64,000 nt of DNA, taken from the NCBI RefSeq assembly GCF_022539315.1, contig NC_066316.1, positions 60,927,994-60,991,993 of the forward strand, in the 5' to 3' direction. Position numbers and translations under genes: made by a program. The notes beneath the pieces are model-generated. The model searched no databases and was not told the DNA's origin. It saw nothing but the letters and a program-made list of their open reading frames with translations. Below, piece by piece: positions 37,362-49,057 of the stretch (its first letter is position 1; each line of letters starts with the position of its first letter). This stretch comes from Serinus canaria (Eukaryota; Chordata; Aves; Passeriformes; Fringillidae).

Positions 37362-40300
37362 GTATTCCGTCCAAGTTCCTGACACCCTCTAAAAACTACA
37401 GTTACCAGAAGTGGATATGATGCTGTACTATCTTTCTGCCAGTGCTGAATACAAAAGTTAATTTACCTCTCAACTCCTACTCACTGATCTGTTTATTCAG
37501 CTATGAACTGCAGAAAGATGAAATGACCTCTTGCATCATGGGTCTGGTTCCCTGCTATTTGAATTGCCCAACCATTTATAAGAACTAGAACTGCTGCACT
37601 GGGTCCAGCCAAAAGTCCGTGAAGGCCACTACCACTTCTCTGCCAGTAGCAAGTCACAGAAACTTAAGGAAAACCAGAACAAGTTTATAGTGATCTTTTT
37701 CCCAGTATATTTCACAGTTTTCATCAGTCTGCAGTTTAATGACCTCTTAAATGAAAAGCTGCACTTTTGTGCTTAATAATCCTTGATAGATTTTTTCCCA
37801 TTAATTTATGTAAGCTGACACCTTCTAGTTCTTGTACTGTGCAAAATAGTGAATAATCCTTCACTGTTCATCTTCTCTATACTGTTCATGACATTTTATT
37901 CCTTTATTATGTATCCCCTTAAATTTCTCTTTTCCAAGTCAGATACTCTTAATCTAGCTCACTCTATAGAAGTCAATGACTAATACTGTCATTTCTGACA
38001 TATTTTTTTCATTTTTACTCTTTTATTTTGGAAATGGGGACAAAGAACTGCACACAGAATTCAGGATAAAAGTTCACTTTTTTAGTTTGTTTGTCCTGGT
38101 AAGAGAGTTCTGCAAAAGGACTCACCACCAATACTCAGTTACCTAAATTAGCTATTTAAGCAGACTGGCCAGATTTCCAGGACTATTGAGTACCCACTGC
38201 CTTCCACTGAGGTAGTGGAAACTGTGGTTTTTGCTCTTCTGAATATCTGAACCCTGCTGTGGACATTGAGCACATTGGAACTAACCTTTATAATACAAAT
38301 ATATCTTGCAAATAGCCTGTTTGCCCAAACAGCAATAGAATGAAAAAAAAAAAATTCCTCTAACTCTTTTACATTTTTTAATGCTGAGGTTAAATATGCA
38401 ATCATGGGCAGGCAGGAAGAGGGTGTGCAAACTCTCTGCAACTGTATCATTTCATAATTTTTATGAGCAGTGGGGATTATTTTTTTGCAAAGATCACTAT
38501 GCGTTATAAAAACATCTGATTTTTGAAACACATTTCCTGGCATCTTAGATTTCAGCAATATTTCTTCTTTTCTTCCTGTATTTTAACTTTTTTTTAGAGC
38601 TTGTGCTTTTTCTTCCCCCCCACCCCCCAAACCCCCTTTCCTGACAATTTCTTGGAGAAAATATGGCTAATTATATCTAACTTAGGTTACATTTATATTG
38701 CCCTATGGAAAAAAAGTGTTTATCTTTTACAACAGCAGTGGGAATGTTGAACTGCTTTACTAGCCTAATGTTTCCCCTTGTAACAGATAGGGCAAAAGTT
38801 TTAGTTCTTTTTAACAGAAGGCTTTTATTGATGCAACCCTTATTCTTTGCCACGGGTTGCAACTTCACTGAAAGGCCCAAGTGAAGAAAAAAAGGAACAA
38901 ATAATGAAGCAAAATTCATGAATTTGAGTACACCTGTCTCTTGTACTGGAAAAATCCCATGGAAAAGTAGTAGTATTGTTCTACTCTATGAACCTGTCTC
39001 CCTTCATAAGCATTGCACAGTTTTTTCTCCACGTAATTAAAAAAGGAGAGTTAGCATCCTGGGAATTTGTATGCTTGATTTACTAGCACCTGGTGTACTT
39101 CTTTCTCTCTCTCTTGCTTTGTTTCTCAGTAACATACAGAGTAGATTATATAGCACAGAAAAGACAGGAAAGTCCACTGGACCGCTTCTTTCTGGAAAAA
39201 CATGGCAATGTGGTTTTACTGCGTTAGAAAAGCATCTCTCCTTTGTCCTTCATGGGAGTCCTTCAAAATGAAGTAAACATTTGGTGATTGAAGTAAAAGG
39301 AAATATTGACCTCTTTTTTTTTGCCTACAAATGGTAACTAGGGACCTGCATAGCAAGGATTTCAGATCCTGAAGCAGTAGACATTGGTGGAGTTTGCTGA
39401 CAGAATTTGGACTAATAAATAACAAGTCTTCTTGATGCTCTACTTGAGTTTTCTTGTAACAAGAAAATTCTTAACCCCCAGGATGACTAATGAAAAATTG
39501 TCACCATTTCCAGGACTGCAGCCTCTGCCTTTTTTAGCTTCTGGATTCAAAATCATCATGGCCAACATCAGCAGTGCTCTGTTGGCCAAGAGGATTTCAC
39601 CAAAAAGAACCTGCCTCAATATTTTGCTACTTAAATTATGTCTATGCCAGGACTTGTTATCTGAAGCAGGGCATTGCATAGAGCTAGCAAAAGATGTTTC
39701 TCATCTAATTGCATTTTAGTGCCTACAGCACCGCAAAGATAAAACCTATATTATGTGATGGGCATGTTAAAACTGTACTTTGTGCCCAGCACAATGAGGT
39801 ATCTGTCTGAATAAAGGTCCTGCTTTATGAAACAATCATCTAATTCTGAGAGGTGTGCTTTGAATTTCCCTTCATAAGCAATAATGTTCAAATGAGAGAG
39901 AAATTTTCTATTAGGACACAAGACACAGTGTCATAGGTGCTGCCTAGAAAAATGAATGCTGTATTGGGAATCTAGAGGCAGGAGTTATGGCCTCAGCCAT
40001 GACTTTGTGTCGCACAAAAAAAACCTGGAAAAGTGATCCTATTGCCTCTTTTTTTTTTTTAAGAAGGGTAATTGCTGACCTCTAGACATGCAAATCAGGA
40101 TCCATCCTAATGTTTGTCTTTTCACAGTCTCCAGACATGCCCTCTCCTTTAGCTCCAGCAATGCTGGAGGTGTTTGTGGCCTCAGATCTAACAGGATTTG
40201 TCTGGCATCACCTCAGATCATGTTGATGCCATGCATCCTTTTCATCCTACACATGCTGGGCCTTTGCTTGCATCCTTGGTCAACTACTTCAAATTGTAGC

Positions 40301-40814
40301 ATTGCAAGTACTGCAGAACAGGAGGGTTTATTTCAGCTGTATGTTTGGCAGCATCTTTGGTAGAGAAGGTGTCTGAACACCAGCTCTCAAAGCAAGTACT
40401 GAAATAATTTTGGGGAAAGCCTGTATGCAAGAGCTGGCAGCTTCTCCCTCTAAAGCTGCTGGCATAACTCCTGGAGTTGGGAGCCCAGCGGATCCTTAGT
40501 GGCCAGAAGCCTGCTGGGACCAGATGAGGGCAGGGAGCGATCCCTGGGCCTTGGATCAGCTCCAGGTAAAGATATAGCTGGCCTAAATTCTGCCAAACCT
40601 GGAGAAAACTGAGAGTTGACACTGAGAAATTTTTGGGCAAAGCAAACAAGATTCACACATCATCAAATAGGCTGAACTAGGGCAGTAACATAAGGGTGGA
40701 TCTGCAGGCATCAGGTCTTTGATATGCTGGGAGAGAAGAGACGGTGAAAAATGTCTCCCAGTGGATTTGCCTTACAGATTATCAATGCTCTTCTCAGCCT
40801 CAATGCTGTTAAAT
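37362..40814. other. Unassigned noncoding sequence
   Basis: No gene or repeat family is recognised. A C-rich stretch at 38614-38638 (runs of 7, 6 and 5 C separated by A) is notable. The 136-codon minus frame at 38148-38558 and the 121-codon minus frame at 40284-40649 have no recognisable domain. Confidence 0.65.
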
Positions 40815-41118
40815 GGCATGGGATGGGATGGGATGGGATGGGATGGGATGGGATGGGATGGGATGGGATGGGATGGGATGGGATGGATGGGATGGGATGG
40901 GATGGGATGGGATGGGATGGGATGGGATGGGATGGGATGGGATGGGATGGGATGGGATGGCTGGGATGGGATGGGATGGGATGGGATGGGATGGGATGGG
41001 CTGGGATGGGATGGGATGGTGGGATGGGCTGGGTGGATGGGCTGGGCTGGGATGTGGGTGTGGGCTGGGCTGGTGGGCTGGGTGGATGGGCTGGGGTGGG
41101 ATGGGGTGGATGGCTGGT
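40815..41118 (+). repeat. (GGGAT)n pentanucleotide array
   Basis: The array consists of near-perfect GGGAT units from about 40820 to about 41035, over 40 copies, with a one-base-short unit at 40881-40890 and GGGCT variants at about 40961 and 41001. It then degrades into GGGCT, GGGTGGAT and GGTGGG units until about 41118. The unit has no stop codon in any of its frames, so all three + frames stay open and encode permutations of Trp-Asp-Gly-Met-Gly (three overlapping frames of 112-133 codons). This is a property of the repeat and not a gene. Runs of three G spaced by two bases give strong G-quadruplex potential on the + strand. Confidence 0.98.
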
Positions 41119-41195
41119 GAGATGGTGACTGAGATGGATGAGATGAGATGAGCGATGAGATGAGATGAGATGAGATGAGATGAGATGAGATGAGA
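41119..41195 (+). repeat. (GAGAT)n pentanucleotide array
   Basis: This array directly continues the GGGAT array with units differing by one G-to-A change: GAGAT repeated about a dozen times, interrupted near 41150 by GAGCGAT. It ends at GAGAAGCAG. It probably shares its origin with the preceding block. Confidence 0.95.
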
Positions 41196-41569
41196 AGCAG
41201 AAAATCCTAGTATCCTACTTACATGAAGTTCAATATTGCCTTGATTAAGAAAAAATTATCTGATTATTCAGAGTTTCACTTTACCTGAGTCCCAAGAGAC
41301 CAGTTATGTGTTACCACTTACTGTCCCTTTCCCAAAATAATATTGAAATCCTCCCGCACAATCTAAATGAAGCTGAACTGAAGAAATCTGCAGAAGATGC
41401 AGACTGAGAAGTAGACCCAAACCATTCACCAAAACTGGAGGATATGATGTTTTTCTTGCTGTGTTGACACTTTGCAACTTGCCTCCTGGTGTGAGCTTTT
41501 TAACTGCTATAGCAAACCTATAAGACATTTTTTTCCCAATATGATTTTGTTATAATACTGATTTTTTGT
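41196..41569. other. Unassigned noncoding sequence
   Basis: No gene or repeat is recognised between the pentamer array and the A/C-rich tract. Confidence 0.65.
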
Positions 41570-41757
41570 GGGGAAAAAAAAAATTAAGTAAACTAAAAGC
41601 AAACAAAAGAACTCAAACACCAAAGCTCCCAAATAAACTAAACCAACCAAAAAAAAAAAAAAACCAACAAACAAAAAAAACCCAAAAACCAAAACCAAAA
41701 CAAAACCAAAAAAAGAAAAGCCACAAAAAACCACACAAAACAAAAAAACCCCAGGTA
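41570..41757 (+). repeat. A/C-rich low-complexity tract
   Basis: Nearly 190 bases consist mainly of A with CC or C interruptions (AAACC, AAAACC and CAAA units; one run of 14 A near 41650), with very few G or T. A 111-codon Lys-rich + frame and a 179-codon Phe/Val/Leu-rich minus frame run through it. Both are products of the composition and not genes. Confidence 0.93.
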
Positions 41758-44462
41758 ACTGATATCCCCAAATATTGTACTTTACTGAAGTCAAAGGAAA
41801 TTTTGCCCTGGCCCTCACCAATGCTGCAAATCCACTCTGATCCTTCAGTAGACCAGGGAAGTGAGGCCTGGGCTCACACCAAAGCAGTTGCATGGCTGTG
41901 ACACTACAACACTGGGCGAGGGATGATGTCTGAGCAAGCACCACATTGCAGTTGTTCAGGGAGTCACCCTGGAAGTTGCATGGAGTTGCACCATGGAAGC
42001 TGTGACAGTGCAGAGCACACACAGACACATGCCAGCATAGAGGCACAGAATTACATTATATATAAAAGCTTCCCAATCCTTTTGAGGCGCCTGGGGTGAA
42101 TATGCCACCATATCTGGGCCAAATCCAGGGCTCACCTGCTGTTTATGCCAGCATTGGATATTTCTCGCAGCAAACACCTCAGCAGGTCCTGACTGGAGTG
42201 GCCCCTTGCTCCTATGAGCAGAGATAGTACCATTGCTTCATGCAGCATAAATGTCACTTTTACATTATTTCACAGTCTGACTTTGCATGGCACAAATAAA
42301 TGGACAATGGCACCTTATGTGAGTCTAGTGCAGCGCACTTTACACTCAGTGTTGCAAAACAGCCTGGCTGGGCTGTGACCTTTTGCTTTTGTCAGCCTCC
42401 TGACTCAAGGAGAAATGGAAACAAGCTCACAGATTACTTAGTAATGAATAATACTCCAGATGTTTTTAACCCCGTCTTCTGTTGGACATCAACAGAAGCA
42501 GTTGATGGGTGCAGCTATAATATATCTTTACTCTCAAAGAAAAAGAAAAAGCTGGCTCTTGTTCAAAAAGGAAAAAAACCACAGTCACATGAGTGACTTT
42601 ACTAAGAAAGGCTCATGAAACTTACCTCCTTCAAATTAATCTTACCGGAATCCTAAAAATCAGAGGGGTGCCACAGGGTGTTAGGTTAGCAAGCCAGAAG
42701 CATTTGCTATGACCTTCAATTCCTCTCACCACAACTCAGGCCAAAAAACATCTCCAAGTAAGCAGATTTGTATTCTTAAGAGGTTTGTAACATGGGTGAA
42801 ATTGCTATGTGTAAATTTTTTCTATGGGAAAAAAAAAAAAAAAGAAGAGAGAAAATATTGCAGCTGCAATCAACCCAGGGAAACTGAAGCAACAAAATGG
42901 AGTGAGAGCTATGGGAGTCAAGAGTTCTGTCAAAGCCTGTATGTGCTGCTGAAAAACACTGAGTGAAGGAGCCCCCATTCCTCTGCAGAGAACGAAAGGA
43001 TGATGGTTAAGACTGGCAACCCACATTAGCTGAGTGGCTGGTCATGTTTTAAATGGCTATTATTTATTCATTACATAAACCAATTAAATGTCTCACCTTA
43101 CTGAACAACCACAAGAAGCATCAGTCAAAACAGGCAGGCTATCCAAGGAAGAGAAAACGACAAAGAAATACCTCTTTTTTCTTCCAGATGCCTGGGAAAT
43201 TTGGTAGCTTTTATCTGCATTCCATGCAAACTCAAAAGTCAGATACTCACATCAAAATGTTCCATCAACAGTTCCTTTGCTTTCCTCTTCCTGAAAGTCT
43301 GGGGCAGAGAGTGGCAGACACTGTGGGGAACGAAAAAAAAAGAGTAAGAATCTTCATCACAACACTTAAATTAGAAAACAAAATTATTATATTGAAGGGA
43401 AAAAAACCCACCCAGTTATAGTGGAAATAAGGTGCATGAAAAATGTCAAACTTACTGGACCACCCAGCAAGTACCAAACTCAATAGTTTCCTTCAAATGC
43501 TTCCTGGCTTGTTTCCTGGACAGACATGCCACAGGCAGCAGGCTAAGACTCTCACAAGCCCTCTCCACCCTTCCTTCACGGTCAGCAGCTGATAACCAGC
43601 CAGAGCTGATCTGACTCACATTGCAGCAGAGGGTGACATTAAAGGGTAACATTAAAGAGCCACTTCACCTAGGAGAGCACAGCTATTTGAGTATGCAGAG
43701 CTTTGTGTTACCTCTGCCTTGTAGCCTCAGGGAAGCATTTCTCACCCTGCAGTGCAGAGTTCCCAGCAGAAAGAATGTCTTTAGCACCAGGAGACAAATG
43801 TACATTAATTCCATCGTGTCAGAAACAGAATTTCAGAGGTAACAGTTCCTCTCTCCTTTCTGCTGGGCTCTCAGCAGCTGCCAGGTGTACATCCTGTGCC
43901 TGGCTTTGAGGCAGCTATGCTGACCCTCCGCGCCTGAGCCAATAGCATCCCAAGGCTGGATTTTTCCAGTGCACTAAGTCCTGGCTTGCTTCTTCTTTCT
44001 ACTGAGGACACCACCAAAATTTTTCTCTATCTGAGGAAAGCTGAACAAAATGATAGAAACATCTTAACACCCTGTTTACAATCATCCCATTTAGAGATCA
44101 TTATAAACATGTTTAATCAATCTGTATTTGAGATATATATGTTTGTCTTCTCTTCCTCATATTCTCTTTACCTTTCTATCAGCCATTGACTACATTAAGT
44201 GTAAAAAGGAGAACACATTCTCAAAACATTGATTTCTCTCCTCCCTCTTTCATTGATTTGAACTCTAGGAAACAGGTTTATGTATTTGATTCAAAGAACA
44301 GAGATCAATAACTGCCTATATTACATGTATATAATGGGGTATTATAGTGGCACAGTACAGTGTATATATATTATGTGGTGAATTACTGCACAGAGATATA
44401 TGATAAAAGCTGTAACAGACTGTGTGCATTTAGGCAGCATATATTGAATGTGAATATGCATT
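41758..44462. other. Unassigned noncoding sequence
   Basis: No gene or repeat family is recognised. A run of 15 A lies at 42829-42843. The 122-codon + frame at 43053-43421 is unrecognised. A near-duplicate GGTGACATTAAA / GGTAACATTAAA pair lies at about 43630-43652. Confidence 0.65.
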
Positions 44463-44486
44463 TATATATATATATATATATATATA
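44463..44486 (+). repeat. (TA)12 microsatellite
   Basis: There are twelve perfect TA units, followed by a degenerate continuation (CATACATATTATATATGTAT) to about 44507. The Tyr-Ile repeat in the overlapping 98-codon frame is an artefact of this tract. Confidence 0.97.
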
Positions 44487-47400
44487 CATACATATTATAT
44501 ATGTATACTTGCTCATGTCTGTATGGTGCATATTTTTATTTAGAAATCCAGAGTGTCTGTTACACTGCATGTATAATAGAATATCTGGGCTTTAACAACA
44601 TCTGGCTTATTTGTGTCACATATTCATGTGCAAATTGCTCTGTGCTGAACCGTTAATGAGGCCATATGCATTTATCAGGTATGTCTGTCTGTGCACTTTC
44701 ACTGCAGTAACCTGAGATTACCTATGACTTCAAACTTCTGCAGTATATGCAGTTTTCTTCCACGCCACCTATTTTCCCATGCCTCTCTGTCTACAGGATT
44801 TTGGTTAAAAAACTGAAGTATGAGCTGTATCAGTTCCAGTGCTGACTGGCCAGTCCTTGCCTGGGTCCTGACTGGCCAGCTGGCAGACCAAACCAAGTAG
44901 ATAATTACTACTCTTACACTGTAGCTTTTTGTTTGGTCCTTGAACTGGGCTAACCTCCATTACCAAGCCACTGACTCCACAAAGTTTGCAGGAGTTTGCA
45001 GTTTGTTTGAAACTTCTGTCCTTCTGTCAAATTTGCTTGGAGTTAACCAATAGGCAGCAGGAGAAATGACAGACACATACAGAAACAAATAGAGAGAGGA
45101 ACTGAATGTGTATGACCCACTTTCTTAGGAAACAATGAAGGGATTAATGCTCTTAGGCACTTCAAAGTTGTATGTCTGGTCTAAATTACTTGTCTTGGTC
45201 ACTTCTACCCTCAGTGAAGAAGACAGGCATATCCAGCAGGCATTTGACCTAGTTAAGGATATGTAGAGGAGCATTTCTTGGGTAAAAAAAAATATTGTGG
45301 CACTCTATGGCATATGGGCAGCTATTGATTGGGGATGGCTGTCGGTTGGTTTGTCACAGCCCTTAGCTGGAGCAGAAGCTGTGCTCTTTGGTGACCCCAG
45401 CAATCAGCCTGGGGAGCTGTACACTCCTCAAGAGGAACCAAGCCCAGGTCAATCTGCCATTGTGCAGCTACACCCAGACCTGGGTTTCTATAGGCACATC
45501 CACTTCTTATAGTCCAAAATTTATTCAGAAAGAAAACATCAACAGTGTTGGACACAATTTTTCATCCCTGGCAAAATTACCAGTGATCAGACTGTGCTGC
45601 TGGGTATGCAAAACACAAGAGGGCTTTCTGCATACAGAGAAAACTTTTAACAGGTCCAGCGCAGGCTGGAGGTGTCAGGCTTACTGCACAGGCTCAGATG
45701 AACCACCTAGGCACAGCTGCTCACCTGCCCGTGGCAGATTCACTGCACTTAGAGAGGCAGAGGGCAAATATGCCTGGTCTGATGCAGCTTGGGCTCATCA
45801 CATTTTCTGTGTGTACATCACACATTTCTATGCTGAGGGAATTCCAAGGGAAACCCTTATCATAGTTGGAAGTGTTATTGGAAAATGTTAACAAGAGTAC
45901 TTTTCAAATAGTAGTTTCAAAATGTGCAAAGTCTCACTGGAATAAAGCAACATAGAAGGCATATGTGTGGGGCATGAAAGAATTACTGGGCTTGCAGATA
46001 TATGACTAAGCATAGGCTTATGAGGACAGTGCTGAAGGCTTCAGCAGGAAAGGTTGAAATTTACAGACAGACTCAGATCACATGAGAATTACCATTTTGG
46101 CTTACAAAATCATGACCAGTCATACCTAGAATCTACTAATGTAAAGACAGAGTCTGAAAACAATAGTTTTGATTTAATAATAGTATAATAATATCACTTA
46201 ATAATAAAAATTAATATGATTTTACATCTTGAGATGATACTAGGTTTATGTTTCTTAAGCTGGAGTGGTGCTAAATTTGGAAATGTTCTAGAGCACTTTT
46301 GAAAGTGATGTAAAATATCCATATCCTCAACAGAGAGAAATGCAATCTTTTGATTGGGAATCAAACCAGCTGTAATCCCTACAGACGAAATTAACCCAGC
46401 TGTAGTTTTAGGAGGCCTCCCTCCCAAGTAAAGAGAGACAAAGGATTTACTTCAGGCTGTGGTTCACAATATGATTCCTGCTTTCAGGTGCCATCTAAAC
46501 TCTCTGTAGGCTGATGACTATTTCTACCCCTTGGAGTTATATCAAGCCACAAGTTCCTAGAGTTGTTCTTTGCCACAGGTAAAAAGTATAAGAATATCTT
46601 CTGTCTTAATCAGTGATAGACTTTCCACAAAAACCCAATGCACTCCTTCTCAATTCCCTCAAACCCTCACCTTTCTGGTGATGCCTGCAGAGGACTGCAA
46701 AGGCTTGCAAAGTTGTTATATTGACCACAGCTATTTTTTTGTCCCCTTATAACATTCCCAGATGTATATTTTATTTATCTATGGCCATTGCTTGCAGACT
46801 GTGAGATCCTTATAGCAGGAACAACCTTTACTCTTCTGTAGTTTTGTGTCCTGCAGTTGTGTGATGCTTTGCGCTATAATCCTTGACTGTGGCTACAAGA
46901 AAATGCCTCAAGATGCAGATCTAGCTCTAGGCAGAAGCCTGGTTTGCCTAGGGACTCACAGGAAAGAAGAACAATCTGTAGCCAAGCCTACTTACCCAGG
47001 ACAAGGCCTTACAGGCAGGTTAGCAGCTGCTGCAGGAAGAGGGGCAGCAGCATGTGTGGTGGCAATCATATCCTCTGCTTCCATCGACTGTGGTCTCTCC
47101 ATGTACCAGAAGCAGCAAGCTCAGCTCTTGAGGAGTCATTCCTGGTTCTTCACCACATTGGTCTTTTCTCCATACCTCACTTTATTTTCCCTGGCAGAAG
47201 CTTCCTCAGCCTTAGCCTTGGTAAAGAGAAACTCTGTTCTTGCTGTGCTGCCCGAGGAGCCTTGAGCCAGCATCATCTCCACACACAGAAACATCTGTAA
47301 ATAAGTAACCAATTTTGAAACTTGCTCAGTTCCTGTCAAGTAACTACACGTTGAACTTTAATGTATTTTAGTTCATTTTAGGTGGGAGATAAGTATTCAG

Positions 47401-49017
47401 CAAAGGTAGCAGCTAAATGCCAGACTTTCTCAATTCCCTCCAAAGCACACGTGGAATAAGATTGCAGCCTTATATAATGCTATATTTGTTGGAGGAAGAA
47501 AAAATAGGAGGGTGTCTGTACAACCATGTCTAATACTTTGGTCAAGCTGTATTAATTATATACACTATTATTTTTCTATGCATGAATCAAAACAGAGGGT
47601 TTTTTTACTTGCTATTAATATAGGAAAACGCCTTATTTATGCAGGTGCAAAGTGCTGTGTGTGTGTCTACCCTGGGCTAGGTGAATGCAGACTCTTGCTT
47701 GGAAGCCATTTGAAAAATACCGCTGATTTGTTTGGATTTTTTTGCCAGCAAGGATTGGTCACAGGGTCAACATATGGGACTGATTTAGGGCATTATTCAA
47801 ATGAGCACCCTGTGCCACTGCTTTCTTGCTCTCTCCCAAACCAGCAGCAAACTCTTTCAGCAGTCAAAACAACAGTTGTTTTGGTAGAATATACACTCTA
47901 ATCTGCAGTCTGTGAGTTACACCTTAATGATTTATCCAGACTAGCTGCTTCTCTATTCCCCACGTTGCTATTTAAAAAGCATGAAAGTACATATAGCATA
48001 CAAAAATGTAAGCGTACATTTGTCTGCTTGTGTTTGTATGTTTGTGCTGGTGGGGGGAAGTTTAACGTTATAGATGACCTCATGTTGCAAAAATCATCTC
48101 TGCATATATATTTTACTAATGCTCTGGAGTGTTCTGATCAGTGTTCTGGCAAAGTCAGTGCCTGGGATTAAAATGTTCTAAATTGTTAAAATGGATGTGA
48201 TTTAAAAATGCCTCCTCCCTCCTCACAGTTTGTAAAATATTCTCCAAATGCTGGAGAAAAAGCAGAAGCAGGAATGTAAATTTTCAGTGATTAAATGACT
48301 CGTTGCTCACTACAGGCACAGTAGGTCCACCTCCTGAAAACCAAGCCCTTCAGCAGAAATGCTGTCTGGGAGGAGAGCTCGTGTTCCTTTTTGCTTACAG
48401 CAGAGGAATAAATGATTTGACAAATTGCAGGCTATTACAAAATCAATGGAAGAGTATAGTTAGAACTTAATCTAGGTACTTTCCACCAAAAAAAGCTGAT
48501 AGTTAAGTAGTAACAACATCTTTCTTGTAAAGTGAGGATGAGTAGCAATGAGACAACCGAGGAAAAATTGAAATCTGCTACTGTCCACCTGTGAGGTGAA
48601 ACCTGGTCAAACTTCAGCAGAAAACTAGAGCAGCTGGGCTTGAGTAGAACTACAGCAGACTGATATCAGATATCTATTTTTGTCTTGGGGTTCCCTCATG
48701 TGCATGCAGACACACACAAGCATGTACAGAAACTATGTGCATAACGTGAACAAAAAAATGTCTACTGAAAATGTGAATAATCCAGAAACTAAACTGAAGT
48801 GTCCCAGTTTCAGAAAGTGAAGGTTAGAAGAGATGAAGCCCACCAAAAATTACTTTATTTTTATCAATACCCTTCTCTGATCTATTGTACTGGTGTTTAT
48901 AATTTATAAGCTGGTTTCTATGCTTCTACAGGTGTTGTGTTTCTATATTTTTCTCTCTTCTTGACTAGAGGAAGTTTGTAAATATACCCTCCAGGAATAT
49001 GTCTGCAGAGAGGAGAT
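44487..49017. other. Unassigned noncoding sequence
   Basis: No gene or repeat family is recognised. CTGACTGGCCAG is duplicated 26 bases apart (44842 and 44868). Open frames of 167 (45388-45891), 139 (46846-47265) and 129 codons (47512-47901) have no recognisable domain and are consistent with chance. Confidence 0.62.
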
Positions 49018-49057
49018 GTAAGGTACAAGGAAAGCTAGAAATTTTCTTGTACCTTAC
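49018..49057. repeat. Short hairpin, 12-bp perfect stem
   Basis: GTAAGGTACAAG (49018-49029) and CTTGTACCTTAC (49046-49057) are exact reverse complements. The stem extends by one G-T and three A-T pairs, leaving an 8-base loop. At 40 bases it is too short for a typical pre-miRNA, and there is no U-run to suggest a Pol III terminator. The function is unknown. Confidence 0.85.

Noticed and set aside
40719..41151. Three overlapping + frames of 112-133 codons encoding a Trp-Asp-Gly-Met-Gly repeat protein
   Set aside because: They are the automatic translation of a stop-free pentanucleotide array. All three frames are open at once, so there is no sign of selection on one frame.
41507..42046. 179-codon minus frame with a Phe/Val/Leu-rich, membrane-like segment
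   Set aside because: The hydrophobic stretch is the reverse complement of the A/C-rich low-complexity tract, and the opposite strand is open too.
44360..44656. 98-codon frame with a Tyr-Ile repeat
   Set aside because: The repeat is the translation of the (TA)12 microsatellite.
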